From: an uncultured Mogibacterium sp. | GTDB lineage: Bacteria > Bacillota_A > Clostridia > Peptostreptococcales > Anaerovoracaceae | Direction: 5' to 3' | Assembly (NCBI RefSeq): GCF_938039775.1 | Contig: NZ_CALHTQ010000010.1 | Span: 1 to 9,975, forward strand | Length of the DNA stretch: 9,975 nt | Part shown: positions 1 through 6,694 of the stretch, in pieces | How the letters are laid out: every line of letters begins with the position of its first letter | How positions within the stretch are numbered: the stretch's first letter is position 1 | Position numbers and translations under genes: made by a program | Notes under the pieces: model-generated | Database searches by the model: none | What the model was told of the DNA's origin: nothing | The model's input: the letters and a program-made list of their open reading frames with translations, nothing else

Positions 1-252
1 TTGGAAGAATTTCTCATCGTATTCTCTATCTTGTGGTATTAGGAGAAATATCGCATCAATCTCCTCGTGTGCCGCAAAGACCGAAGCAGTTCGCTCAATC
101 ACCGTAGTTCCCTTGTAACTCATGAGCTGTTTAGGAATCTCCGCTCCCATACGCGTGCCCTTCCCTGCCGCAGCGATGAGCGCAATGTGAGTGACAAGGT
201 GCTTTGCCGGCTTTCTCTGATTATCTGAATTAATATTAATAGCTATTTCCAT
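1..252 (-). CDS. ispD: 2-C-methyl-D-erythritol 4-phosphate cytidylyltransferase, N-terminal part (left edge cuts the gene)
   Basis: IspD transfers CMP from CTP to methylerythritol phosphate in the cytosolic non-mevalonate isoprenoid pathway. The visible 84 residues carry the family's nucleotide-binding signature: IALIAAAGKGTRMG at residues 23-36, then PKQ at 40-42, followed by a stretch ending in the beta strand IFLLIP. The remaining roughly two thirds of the enzyme lies beyond position 1. The ATG at 252-250 is preceded directly by GAGGG with almost no spacing, and there are about 22 residues before the core motif, more than usual. An in-frame ATG at 336-334 is possible but has no ribosome binding site. 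The gene follows the PIN/TRAM gene by about 108 bases on the same strand, an order common in Firmicutes. Family assignment is firm; the exact start is not. Confidence 0.9.
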   Translation of the reverse strand, partial: MEIAININSDNQRKPAKHLVTHIALIAAAGKGTRMGAEIPKQLMSYKGTTVIERTASVFAAHEEIDAIFLLIPQDREYDEKFFQ

Positions 253-266
253 CCCTCGTTTAGTCT

Positions 267-287
267 GCGAAGAAATGTTATCTTCGC
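267..287 (-). promoter_or_regulatory. Short hairpin in the leader of ispD
   Basis: A perfect 7-bp inverted repeat (GCGAAGA / TCTTCGC) encloses a 7-base loop, 14 bases upstream of the chosen ispD start, on the transcript running from the PIN/TRAM gene. There is no U-tract after it, so it is not an intrinsic terminator. It could influence translation initiation or mRNA processing between the two genes. No protein ligand or known RNA family is recognised. Confidence 0.3.
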
Positions 288-360
288 GAATGTGACCGCT
301 ACCTATGAGTCGCTTATCATAATGCTTGTTATGCATGTACTAACACAGTACATTATCGCA

Positions 361-1449
361 TTATGGATTGATACGTGCAAATATCATTTTACCTGCTGCC
401 GTCTGTATAACGCTTGTAACTGTTGCCGCCACGTTCTCTGCGATATGCTCAGCCCCATCCTCAACGACAATCATCGTACCATCATCAAGATATCCGATAC
501 CCTGCTCGCGGTCTTTGCCTCTCTTAACGATATCGACAAGCATCTTCTCACCGGGTATCACCACTGGCTTAATTGCATTTGCAAGCTCATTGATGTTGAG
601 AACCTTAATATCATTGATTGTCGCAACCTTATTGAGATTGAAATCTGTGGTAATAAGATTTGCATTTAGTTCGCGCGCCAGCTTAATTAGCTTAACGTCT
701 ACTTCTGGAATATCGTCCAGATATCTAAGCTTCGCAGTGTTGCTATAAACTTCGACATTAAACTCGCTTCTGATTTGGTTCAAAATATCTAGACCCCGTC
801 TACCGCGTACACGCTTAATGTTATCACTGGAGTCAGCGATATGACGTAGCTCATCAAGCACAAATGCAGGAATAATAATCTTGCCATCGATGAAGCCCGC
901 TCTCATGATATCGAGAATTCTTCCATCGATTATAACACTCGTATCGATAACCTTTGGTGCGCCAACGCCTACTCTCTCCTGTCCGCGAATTGCAAGATTC
1001 TCAAATATGGTTTTACTTCCCTTGACTTTAGCCGAAGCTATAGCAAAACCAAAGAAGCCCAGAACAAAGTAAAGACCTATCGTCACTACAGCGTACCAAA
1101 GCGGCGATAACAATGATCTGTAGCTCATCGATATGATTAGTGCGATGACAAGCCCTATAACGACTCCAAGCGCATCTATCAGAATAGCATCGATGGATAC
1201 GTCTTTGAGATCATGCTCGATATAAGATGCGGCTTTCTTCTGTTTCTTGATGAGTGTCGGCGCAAAAATCCTAAAAATAAGTCCGAAAATCATGACAAAA
1301 AGCACTAGTGTGCTAAAATCAACGACACTCGTAACAGCAACTTCATTGAATCTGATATTTTCTAGCTGCATCTGCAGCACACAAAACAAAAGCCCTCCGA
1401 TAATACCGCCTATGACAAACAGTAATACGGAATATAACTTCTTAATCAA
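361..1449 (-). CDS. yacL: YacL-type membrane protein with PIN and TRAM domains
   Basis: The 362-residue product matches the YacL-type architecture. Four hydrophobic helices lie near residues 3-26, 43-64, 85-107 and 113-139. A PIN-type nuclease fold follows (about 165-290) with candidate acidic metal ligands D169 (in VIDTSVIIDGR), E200, D251 and D269 (TTDFN), and a C-terminal TRAM domain spans about 296-357. PIN domains are typically Mg/Mn-dependent RNases and TRAM binds RNA, so a membrane-anchored RNA-processing role is plausible, but I know of no settled substrate. The start is TTG at 1449-1447, chosen because AAAGGAGG sits 8 bases upstream and helix 1 begins at once. It lies 93 bases after carD and 108 bases before ispD, all on the same strand, the usual order in Firmicutes. 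Length fits the B. subtilis YacL class. Confidence 0.9.
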   Translation of the reverse strand: MIKKLYSVLLFVIGGIIGGLLFCVLQMQLENIRFNEVAVTSVVDFSTLVLFVMIFGLIFRIFAPTLIKKQKKAASYIEHDLKDVSIDAILIDALGVVIGLVIALIISMSYRSLLSPLWYAVVTIGLYFVLGFFGFAIASAKVKGSKTIFENLAIRGQERVGVGAPKVIDTSVIIDGRILDIMRAGFIDGKIIIPAFVLDELRHIADSSDNIKRVRGRRGLDILNQIRSEFNVEVYSNTAKLRYLDDIPEVDVKLIKLARELNANLITTDFNLNKVATINDIKVLNINELANAIKPVVIPGEKMLVDIVKRGKDREQGIGYLDDGTMIVVEDGAEHIAENVAATVTSVIQTAAGKMIFARINP

Positions 1450-1457
1450 CTTAGCCC

Positions 1458-1465
1458 CCTCCTTT
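1458..1465 (-). promoter_or_regulatory. Ribosome binding site deciding the TTG start of the PIN/TRAM gene
   Basis: AAAGGAGG on the minus strand, in a longer G-rich run, ends 8 bases before TTG at 1449. No ATG or GTG lies in frame at suitable spacing, so this near-perfect anti-16S match supports the TTG. Confidence 0.8.
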
Positions 1466-1499
1466 CTGCCAAAAAATAAACAATTGCTTTTATAATAAA

Positions 1500-1536
1500 G
1501 GGCACTTGTGGTCTAGGCTGGACGCAACAAGCACCC
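1500..1536 (-). terminator. Imperfect terminator or attenuator between carD and the PIN/TRAM gene
   Basis: Read on the minus strand, arms of 12 bases (GGGTGCTTGTTG and CCACAAGTGCCC) pair with two G-U wobbles and one mismatch around a 13-base loop. The hairpin begins 7 bases after the carD stop and is followed by TTTATTATAAAA, a broken U-tract. This would give partial termination, lowering but not abolishing read-through from carD into the next gene. The weak tail makes a leaky terminator likelier than a full stop. Confidence 0.45.
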
Positions 1537-1542
1537 TAATGG

Positions 1543-2016
1543 CTAAATGTTAGATTCTACAAGATTATCTGCTTCATCAAGCGAAAGTCCTCCTGCGAGC
1601 ACTAGTTCGCTCTCGAGAATCTGCTTGGCATTACCAAGCAACTTCTTCTCACCCGTGGATAACTTCTTAATTCTGTCACTACGCACAAGATTCCTCACAA
1701 CACCAGCAACTTCATATATATCACCCGTGCGAAGCTTTTCTGTATTCTCTCTAAATCTTCTATTCCAGTTGTTAGACATCTCATCGGACTCGCCTCCGAG
1801 CACTTTGAGAACACCTTGGATATCCTCTTTGCAAATGATAGCTCTAACCCCCACCTTGTCCGAATTATCGACAGGAACCATCACATGCATCTTGCTATAC
1901 GGGAGGCTAACATGATAATAGCGGCAAATTTCACCGAGCACTTCCTTCTCTTCGATTTCAGTAACAACTCCCGCTCCATGCATTGGATATGCAATGCTAT
2001 CTCCGATATTGAACAC
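1543..2016 (-). CDS. CarD/CdnL-type RNA polymerase-binding transcription regulator
   Basis: The product is 157 residues, the usual length of CarD-family proteins. These bind the RNA polymerase beta subunit through an N-terminal Tudor-like domain and stabilise open promoter complexes. Here the N-terminal domain covers about residues 2-70 (FNIGDSIAYPMHGAGVV near the start, then YYHVSLPYSKMHVMVPV), and a helical C-terminal domain covers about 80-155. W84 in SNNWNRRFREN sits where family members carry the tryptophan that wedges at the edge of the transcription bubble. The GTG at 2016-2014 is the start because AGAGGAGG ends 5 bases before it. Longer in-frame versions, up to 2106, would pass through promoter elements and add a hydrophobic leader alien to the family. 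The gene has its own promoter region and probably feeds the downstream PIN/TRAM gene and ispD through a leaky hairpin. Confidence 0.9.
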   Translation of the reverse strand: MFNIGDSIAYPMHGAGVVTEIEEKEVLGEICRYYHVSLPYSKMHVMVPVDNSDKVGVRAIICKEDIQGVLKVLGGESDEMSNNWNRRFRENTEKLRTGDIYEVAGVVRNLVRSDRIKKLSTGEKKLLGNAKQILESELVLAGGLSLDEADNLVESNI

Positions 2017-2021
2017 TACTG

Positions 2022-2029
2022 CCTCCTCT
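2022..2029 (-). promoter_or_regulatory. Ribosome binding site deciding the GTG start of carD
   Basis: AGAGGAGG on the minus strand lies 5 bases upstream of GTG at 2016. The in-frame ATG at 2037-2035 lies upstream of this site, so the site would be inside the coding region if that ATG were used. Confidence 0.8.
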
Positions 2030-2052
2030 CTACACATCTTGTACTTAATAAA

Positions 2053-2081
2053 ATTATAGTATAATTGTATTTTAAAAGCAA
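2053..2081 (-). promoter_or_regulatory. Proximal sigma-A-type promoter of carD
   Basis: On the minus strand TTGCTT (2081-2076), a 17-base spacer and a perfect TATAAT (2058-2053) are found. Transcription would begin near 2046, giving a leader of about 30 bases with the strong ribosome binding site. The -35 matches consensus at three of six positions. Confidence 0.6.
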
Positions 2082-2096
2082 CAATCGAAACTTTAT

Positions 2097-2125
2097 AAAT
2101 TAGCATAAGGTATAAACGATGTCAA
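2097..2125 (-). promoter_or_regulatory. Distal candidate promoter of carD
   Basis: On the minus strand a perfect TTGACA (2125-2120) is separated by 17 bases from TAATTT (2102-2097). The poor -10 is preceded by TGC, an extended -10 feature. Together with the proximal promoter this suggests tandem start sites. Confidence 0.45.
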
Positions 2126-2145
2126 TAATTATTTTACAATTATTG
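2123..2145. repeat. AT-rich inverted repeat overlapping the distal carD -35 box
   Basis: CAATAATT (2123-2130) and AATTATTG (2138-2145) form an 8-bp inverted repeat with a 7-base spacer. It overlaps the TTGACA of the distal carD promoter, the position expected of a repressor or activator operator. The sequence is AT-rich in an AT-rich region, so chance is a real alternative. Confidence 0.3.
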
Positions 2146-2173
2146 TTAAATCTTTTATTTTTCTAGCGTACAA

Positions 2174-2204
2174 AAAGAGAAAGGCGAACATCGCCTTTCT
2201 CTTT
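2174..2204 (-). terminator. Strong intrinsic terminator of the surface-protein gene
   Basis: A perfect 13-bp stem (AAAGAGAAAGGCG / CGCCTTTCTCTTT) with a 5-base loop lies 35 bases after the stop of the leucine-rich-repeat gene. On the minus strand the stem ends in a run of five T. It separates that gene's transcript from carD. Confidence 0.9.
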
Positions 2205-2239
2205 AATATTCTGTGTTGCACATAGTTCAATTATGCGGT

Positions 2240-5200
2240 TTATCTATTGAACTTTCTACGATTTACCAAAAGGATTCCAAGTGTTGCTACAGATACACCG
2301 AAGATTACAAATGGTATGAATGGCAGGTTGTCTCCTGTCTGAACCACGCCTCTTCTATTGAATCTGCCTGCCTTTACAGCATATATTCCCTTGCCTGGCT
2401 TTTTCCCAGTGAACTTGCTTCCAGAAGCAGAGTTCCTAGAATCATAGATTGTAAACTCAGCAGTTGCAGTTCCAGAAGTTTCATTTACTTCCAGCTTATA
2501 TCTACCTGGCTTTAGAGTCTTGAGGTATGCAGCCTTAAGCTTAACTCTTGTACTACCCGAACTCTTCTCAAAATCGACACCTTCTACTAGAACCTTTCTG
2601 TAGCTTGTACCAGTTACAACAGCAGATTCAAACTCTGATACTGGGGCCGAGGCTCTGAAGTTTAGGTCTCCGCCAAGAGCGAGGTCATAGCTGCTGCCAT
2701 TTCCTTCGATCATTTTGTTAGGCTCAGCCTTGCTGTATGTAAATGTAATCTTATTGCTAGGTAGAGATGCCACGAATCCGCTATCTAGCAGCTCCTGATC
2801 TACATCGCTAGACTGTACAGCATAGCCATCAATCTTCTTACCCTTGATGCCTAGAGAGTAAATTTCCGATACTCCATATGCCTTGTAATGATCTGATTCA
2901 GCAATCTTATTGCCACTTTCATCAACGTAGTCAACTTCGATATCTATAAGATTCTGCATCTGTTCTGGTGTAAACAGTTTATCTCCCATGTATCCATTGT
3001 TGTGGATAACCATCTTATATTCTGGCTGTGCGAGGTATGTCTTGCCACCATCTAACGATACTGTTATCGTATATGTCTTATCAGCACCGATGTTAGTTGG
3101 TGCCATGAGGTCAAACTTCATCTTGTTTCCAGCCGGATCTACGTAGTTAGGAACAGCCTGGAATCTATACATAGAGTTACAAAGCGGAACTGGTGTCGTT
3201 GGCCACTCTACACCGTTTTCATCAACAGCCTTAATCTTTACATTGTCAGTGTTCAGATTGCTTCCATTCAGTTCAAGAACTGCAGTTGGTGGAGCATATT
3301 CCTCAACTGTACCTTCAAATGTGTCTTCAGCTGGATCGTTATCGTCAGTGCCTGTTAGTGATGACGATGTTAGCGCACCGGGTGTTACCTCTTCTTCTTT
3401 GGCAGTTAGCACAGTAACCTTCTTAGTTCCGTTAAATGCTCCTGCGAGGTCGATTTCCTTGCCGTCCACTGTTAGCACAGCTTTATACTTCACATTTTCT
3501 TCGCTACCGTTCTCTGGGAGATTGAATTTAAACTCAGCACTCTTTGCAGTAACAAATGAGGTTTCTCCATTCACAACATCGCCAGCCTCATCTACTAGTT
3601 TTAGCTTAATGTTAGCTGCTGCTGCAAATCCGCTTCCTGCCAAATCCACAGTCAGCGCACCACCATCACTATCGAACTTAGTCTTCGAGAATACGATGCT
3701 GTCTACAACAACGTCTCTGATGCATGGCTCTGCGATGTTCTCACCTAAGATTTTACCCTTGCTGTCTTTTAAAGCACCCTTGTTGATCTTTACATATAGA
3801 GGCTTCTTAATATCTAGCGTATTCTTAAGCGAAATGCTCAGAGTTTCAAACTGTGCATCCACGTTATCGCCGTTTCCTAGTGTATGTACTAGTGTTCCGC
3901 CATTATCTGGGTCACCGTCATAGATTTCAATCTTTGACTTGCCATCGTCAGCAACAGTTACATTTCTATCTATTGTGACCTCAAGAGTCTTACCGTTATC
4001 GATAAATCTTGCTCTGTTAATCTGTGCTGCGAACTCGTCTGGGTCTAGATCACTTAGAACCTTCACATTGACATTCATGGTTGGTGCTCCAGTATTACCC
4101 GTAGCATATTCATATGCAAATGTATGATCACCAGATGCACCAAATGTTACTACTCCAGTTCCTGCATCATAGGTTGCATTTGCACCTGTAACATTGCTCA
4201 CCTTAGATACATCATGTACTAGGTCATGAATATCAACCTGGAGTGCTCCATTCTTTTCCTTACCCTTAACAGTTACGTTCTGCGGAGACACTTCAATACC
4301 CTGATAAGCAGAAAATGCTATTAGGTCGAGCTGCTTTAGCTTGTTGCCATCAGTATTCCATAGACTGATATTATTAGATACTGGTTTTGTGATTTCTTCT
4401 ACACCTGCATTCTTACATGAAAGCTCCTCAAGTGCTGGAAGCTTTGCAGCGTCCACCTTCTCCATTCCCTTGATTGATGTATTGTCAAAATGCAGCTTTC
4501 TTAGCGCCTTATTGTTAGCGATATTTAGGCTCTTCACTTTAGTATCACTAACATTTAGAACATTTAGATTAGTGTTTTTGCTTACGTCAAGCTTCTTAAT
4601 CTGTGTGCCGGAGACGTTGAGCCCAACAAGGTTACGAGCACTGCTCACATCAAGGTGCTTAACTGGTGTATTTTCAATTTCAATAGTTTTTAGGAATGTC
4701 TTATCTGCAACGTCTAGCGCCTTCAGCTTGGAGTTACCTGCAGCAAGCTCACTGAAGTACTTGTTATTGGACAAATCAAGTGTATCGATCTCCGTGTTTC
4801 GCATCCAGAACAGTGTTAGCGCCTTGCAGTGAGAGAAATCAACAGTCTTCAGCTTTGTACCATTTGCCTGTACCTGTGTGAGATTCCAGTTCTTCGAAAA
4901 ATCGACACTAGAAATATTAGTATCATTGAAATAGAACTCATATAGGTCCCTGTTATTGGAAGTATCAACCTTGCTAACCGATGTTCCTTCAACGTTAAGA
5001 GCCTGTAGCTTCTTATTGTGTGTAACATCCAGCTGCGTAATCTGTGTTTCAGCAACCTCGCATCTCTTTAGATAAGGGTTGTTGCTTAAATTCACGCTAG
5101 AAATAGATGTGAATGGCACGGTGAAAATTCTAAGTTCTGTATTCTTAGTCAAATCTACACTTGAAAGTGAAGAGTTGGACACATTAAATACGCGCAGCTT

Positions 5201-5737
5201 AGTATTCTTGCTCGTATCAACAGACGTAATATTACCATCCCCAGAAAGAGTCAGCATCTGAAGTTCAGGATTCTTGGTAACATCAACCTCATTCAAATCA
5301 TCAGAATATATGTTTAATTTCTTGAGGTTTGCTAGATACTCAATACCCTTGACTGAATTAATCTCGTAGTCACCTTCACTTACTACTGCCTTGGCTTCGC
5401 GTATTTCATCACTGCTTAATATGCCGTCGCCATCAGTGTCGAAGTTCTCGCTTACGAGTTTCCTAAAGCCTTCGCTTGGAAAATGAGCTTCATCGATAGT
5501 CACACTCTCGTATGTCTTCGCTGCTTCATTCGCAAGGTCAGCTTGTGTCTCAATCACTTCCGAATCTTCGGATAGGTTAGGGCTGAACGTCTTGTAGTTC
5601 TTCTCTGAAACGTTATCCGGATTTATACTTGCTCTATCTCTGACAGCCCCGTCATACATACCTGCATAACTTGTTGTCACAACCTGAGATATAAGAAGCA
5701 TAAAACACGTAATCAATGCTGCGATTCTACTCTTCAT
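2240..5737 (-). CDS. Secreted leucine-rich-repeat surface protein with EF-hand-like cap, Ig-like and MucBP-like regions and a sortase-type C-terminus
   Basis: This 1165-residue protein appears to be exported and anchored to the envelope. A signal peptide covers residues 1-25 (K3/R4, hydrophobic core, cleavage likely after SYA). Residues 78-135 form a cap with a canonical EF-hand loop, DTDGDGILSSDE at 100-111, probably binding Ca2+. Residues 138-458 hold about 15 leucine-rich repeats of 21 residues, resembling InlJ-type LRRs. Residues 495-910 look like a chain of Ig-like modules. Residues 929-1003 fit the MucBP pattern (VDYVDESGNKI ... GYAV ... ITFTYSK). Residues 1005-1097 resemble a small beta domain common just before wall anchors in Clostridia. 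The C-terminus has VVQTGD (1131-1136), a hydrophobic helix (about 1138-1158) and a basic RRKFNR tail, a non-canonical sortase signal. The ATG has AAGGAGA 6 bases upstream. The gene is a single transcription unit, divergent from a two-component system. An adhesin or binding role is inferred; the ligand is unknown. Confidence 0.9.
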   Translation of the reverse strand: MKSRIAALITCFMLLISQVVTTSYAGMYDGAVRDRASINPDNVSEKNYKTFSPNLSEDSEVIETQADLANEAAKTYESVTIDEAHFPSEGFRKLVSENFDTDGDGILSSDEIREAKAVVSEGDYEINSVKGIEYLANLKKLNIYSDDLNEVDVTKNPELQMLTLSGDGNITSVDTSKNTKLRVFNVSNSSLSSVDLTKNTELRIFTVPFTSISSVNLSNNPYLKRCEVAETQITQLDVTHNKKLQALNVEGTSVSKVDTSNNRDLYEFYFNDTNISSVDFSKNWNLTQVQANGTKLKTVDFSHCKALTLFWMRNTEIDTLDLSNNKYFSELAAGNSKLKALDVADKTFLKTIEIENTPVKHLDVSSARNLVGLNVSGTQIKKLDVSKNTNLNVLNVSDTKVKSLNIANNKALRKLHFDNTSIKGMEKVDAAKLPALEELSCKNAGVEEITKPVSNNISLWNTDGNKLKQLDLIAFSAYQGIEVSPQNVTVKGKEKNGALQVDIHDLVHDVSKVSNVTGANATYDAGTGVVTFGASGDHTFAYEYATGNTGAPTMNVNVKVLSDLDPDEFAAQINRARFIDNGKTLEVTIDRNVTVADDGKSKIEIYDGDPDNGGTLVHTLGNGDNVDAQFETLSISLKNTLDIKKPLYVKINKGALKDSKGKILGENIAEPCIRDVVVDSIVFSKTKFDSDGGALTVDLAGSGFAAAANIKLKLVDEAGDVVNGETSFVTAKSAEFKFNLPENGSEENVKYKAVLTVDGKEIDLAGAFNGTKKVTVLTAKEEEVTPGALTSSSLTGTDDNDPAEDTFEGTVEEYAPPTAVLELNGSNLNTDNVKIKAVDENGVEWPTTPVPLCNSMYRFQAVPNYVDPAGNKMKFDLMAPTNIGADKTYTITVSLDGGKTYLAQPEYKMVIHNNGYMGDKLFTPEQMQNLIDIEVDYVDESGNKIAESDHYKAYGVSEIYSLGIKGKKIDGYAVQSSDVDQELLDSGFVASLPSNKITFTYSKAEPNKMIEGNGSSYDLALGGDLNFRASAPVSEFESAVVTGTSYRKVLVEGVDFEKSSGSTRVKLKAAYLKTLKPGRYKLEVNETSGTATAEFTIYDSRNSASGSKFTGKKPGKGIYAVKAGRFNRRGVVQTGDNLPFIPFVIFGVSVATLGILLVNRRKFNR
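4364..5326 (-). repeat. Array of about 15 leucine-rich repeats of 21 residues
   Basis: Residues 138-458 of the surface protein repeat the pattern LxxLxVxxTxIxxLDVSxNxx. The period is exactly 21 residues from L181 through L412, with one 22-residue unit near the start (159-180) and longer, degenerate units at the end. Position 9 is threonine in ten repeats (T210, 231, 252, 273, 294, 315, 357, 378, 399, 420) and serine in two (S189, S336). The repeats are conserved at protein level but clearly diverged at DNA level. Confidence 0.85.
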
Positions 5738-5803
5738 AAATATTCTCCTTAAATTATGTGTCCTAATACTCCATACTAATTCCGTATAATTTATGCAATA
5801 TAA

Positions 5804-5832
5804 AGAATATGTCTTCGTCAGACTACTGTCAA
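5804..5832 (-). promoter_or_regulatory. Promoter of the surface-protein gene
   Basis: On the minus strand a perfect TTGACA (5832-5827) is followed after 17 bases by TATTCT (5809-5804), four of six matches to the -10 consensus. The start site would be near 5797, leaving a leader of about 60 bases ending in AAGGAGA. The spacer contains TAGTCTGAC, which recurs upstream of the glutamate-synthase-like gene. Confidence 0.65.
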
Positions 5833-5903
5833 TGTAGATTAATAATGGAATCTATTGATTTAATACATATGAACACTTCAATAACTCGTATTCTTCAATG
5901 GAT

Positions 5904-5935
5904 TTCCACAATGTGAAGATGGGTTGTGATATAAT
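5904..5935 (+). promoter_or_regulatory. Extended -10 promoter of the two-component operon with an imperfect palindrome at the -35 region
   Basis: TGA followed by a perfect TATAAT (5930-5935) forms an extended -10 box with no good -35. Where the -35 should be lies the imperfect palindrome TTCCACAATGTGAA (5904-5917). A promoter with a missing -35 and a palindrome in its place is a common arrangement for activator-dependent promoters, including autoregulated response regulators. The leader would be about 65 bases. Confidence 0.55.
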
Positions 5936-5981
5936 TGTACAAAATTTAGGAACTGTATATTTGAATTAGTGTTTTGTATTA

Positions 5982-5996
5982 TTCACATGATATGAA
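5982..5996. promoter_or_regulatory. Second imperfect palindrome in the two-component leader
   Basis: TTCACAT-G-ATATGAA is a 7-1-7 inverted repeat with one mismatch. It shares the TTC-ACA half-site with the palindrome at 5904-5917, and lies just before the ribosome binding site of the response regulator. It may be a second binding site for the same regulator or a coincidence. Confidence 0.25.
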
Positions 5997-6007
5997 AGGA
6001 AGAAGAT

Positions 6008-6694
6008 ATGAAAAAGCTACTTGTTGTAGATGACGAAGCAAAAATCAGAGAGGTCATCAAAGAATATTCAGAATTTAGCGGCTACGAAGTTACGGAGGCT
6101 GCAGACGGAATGAGCGCAATTGGGCTATGTAAGCTTAATGATTATGACCTGATTATCATGGATGTAATGATGCCTAAGCTAGATGGTTTTAGCTCAGTTA
6201 AAGAGATTAAGAAGTTTAAGGACATTCCCGTCATCATGCTTTCTGCAAGAGGCGAGGAATATGATAAGCTATTCGGCTTCGAGCTAGGTGTTGACGACTA
6301 CGTAGTAAAGCCATTCAGCCCTAAGGAACTCATGGCTCGTGTAAATGCAGTTATTACAAGACGCGAGGGTGCCGATCACGGAACGAGCAATGTCATGAAA
6401 TTTGACGGTCTCGAGGTTAACTTTGCAGCTCGTACTATTTATATAGACGGAGAGAGGGTAAACCTTACACCTAAAGAATACGACCTCCTCTTCTACCTTA
6501 TCCAGAACAGAAATATCGCACTTTCCAGAGACAAGCTTCTTTCGGATATATGGGGATACGATTTCTTTGGCGACGATAGAACTATAGATACTCACATCAA
6601 GAACCTTAGAAACAACCTGGGTCCATACAGAGATTTTATTGTTACGCTAAGAGGAGTAGGTTACAAGTTTGAATACGAAGACAAAGAGAAATAA
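6008..6694 (+). CDS. OmpR/PhoB-family response regulator
   Basis: This is a 228-residue cytoplasmic DNA-binding response regulator of standard length. The receiver domain (about 1-120) has the acidic pocket D8, D9 and E10, the phospho-acceptor D52 in LIIMDVMMPKLDG, the switch residue S79 and the conserved K101 in VVKPFSP. The C-terminal winged helix (about 128-223) carries LTPKEYDLL, the recognition-helix region RTIDTHIKNLRNNL and the closing hairpin LRGVGYKFE. The ATG has AGGA 7 bases upstream. It overlaps the kinase gene by 26 bases, so the two are translated together and form a cognate pair. Divergent placement from the surface-protein gene makes that gene a candidate target. No key residue is missing; the regulon is not evident from sequence. 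Confidence 0.95.
   Translation: MKKLLVVDDEAKIREVIKEYSEFSGYEVTEAADGMSAIGLCKLNDYDLIIMDVMMPKLDGFSSVKEIKKFKDIPVIMLSARGEEYDKLFGFELGVDDYVVKPFSPKELMARVNAVITRREGADHGTSNVMKFDGLEVNFAARTIYIDGERVNLTPKEYDLLFYLIQNRNIALSRDKLLSDIWGYDFFGDDRTIDTHIKNLRNNLGPYRDFIVTLRGVGYKFEYEDKEK

Noticed and set aside
253..336. Upstream ATG at 336 for ispD
   Set aside because: No ribosome binding site precedes it and it would lengthen an already long N-terminus by 28 residues. Not fully excluded.
2017..2106. N-terminal extension of carD to 2106
   Set aside because: It would place both the proximal -10 and the strong ribosome binding site inside the coding region and add a hydrophobic leader not found in the family.
3243..3923. 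Long plus-strand open frame (226 codons) opposite the surface-protein gene
   Set aside because: It has no recognised motif, an amino-acid composition dominated by Ser/Val/Leu as expected of an antisense shadow, and it lies wholly inside a well-supported gene.
4364..5326. CRISPR-like or tandem DNA repeat
   Set aside because: The periodicity is 63 bases at protein level only; the units are diverged at DNA level and encode leucine-rich repeats.
5404..5440. Cellulosome dockerin domain
   Set aside because: Dockerins have two calcium loops about 24 residues apart; only one loop is present here and it leads into an LRR cap.
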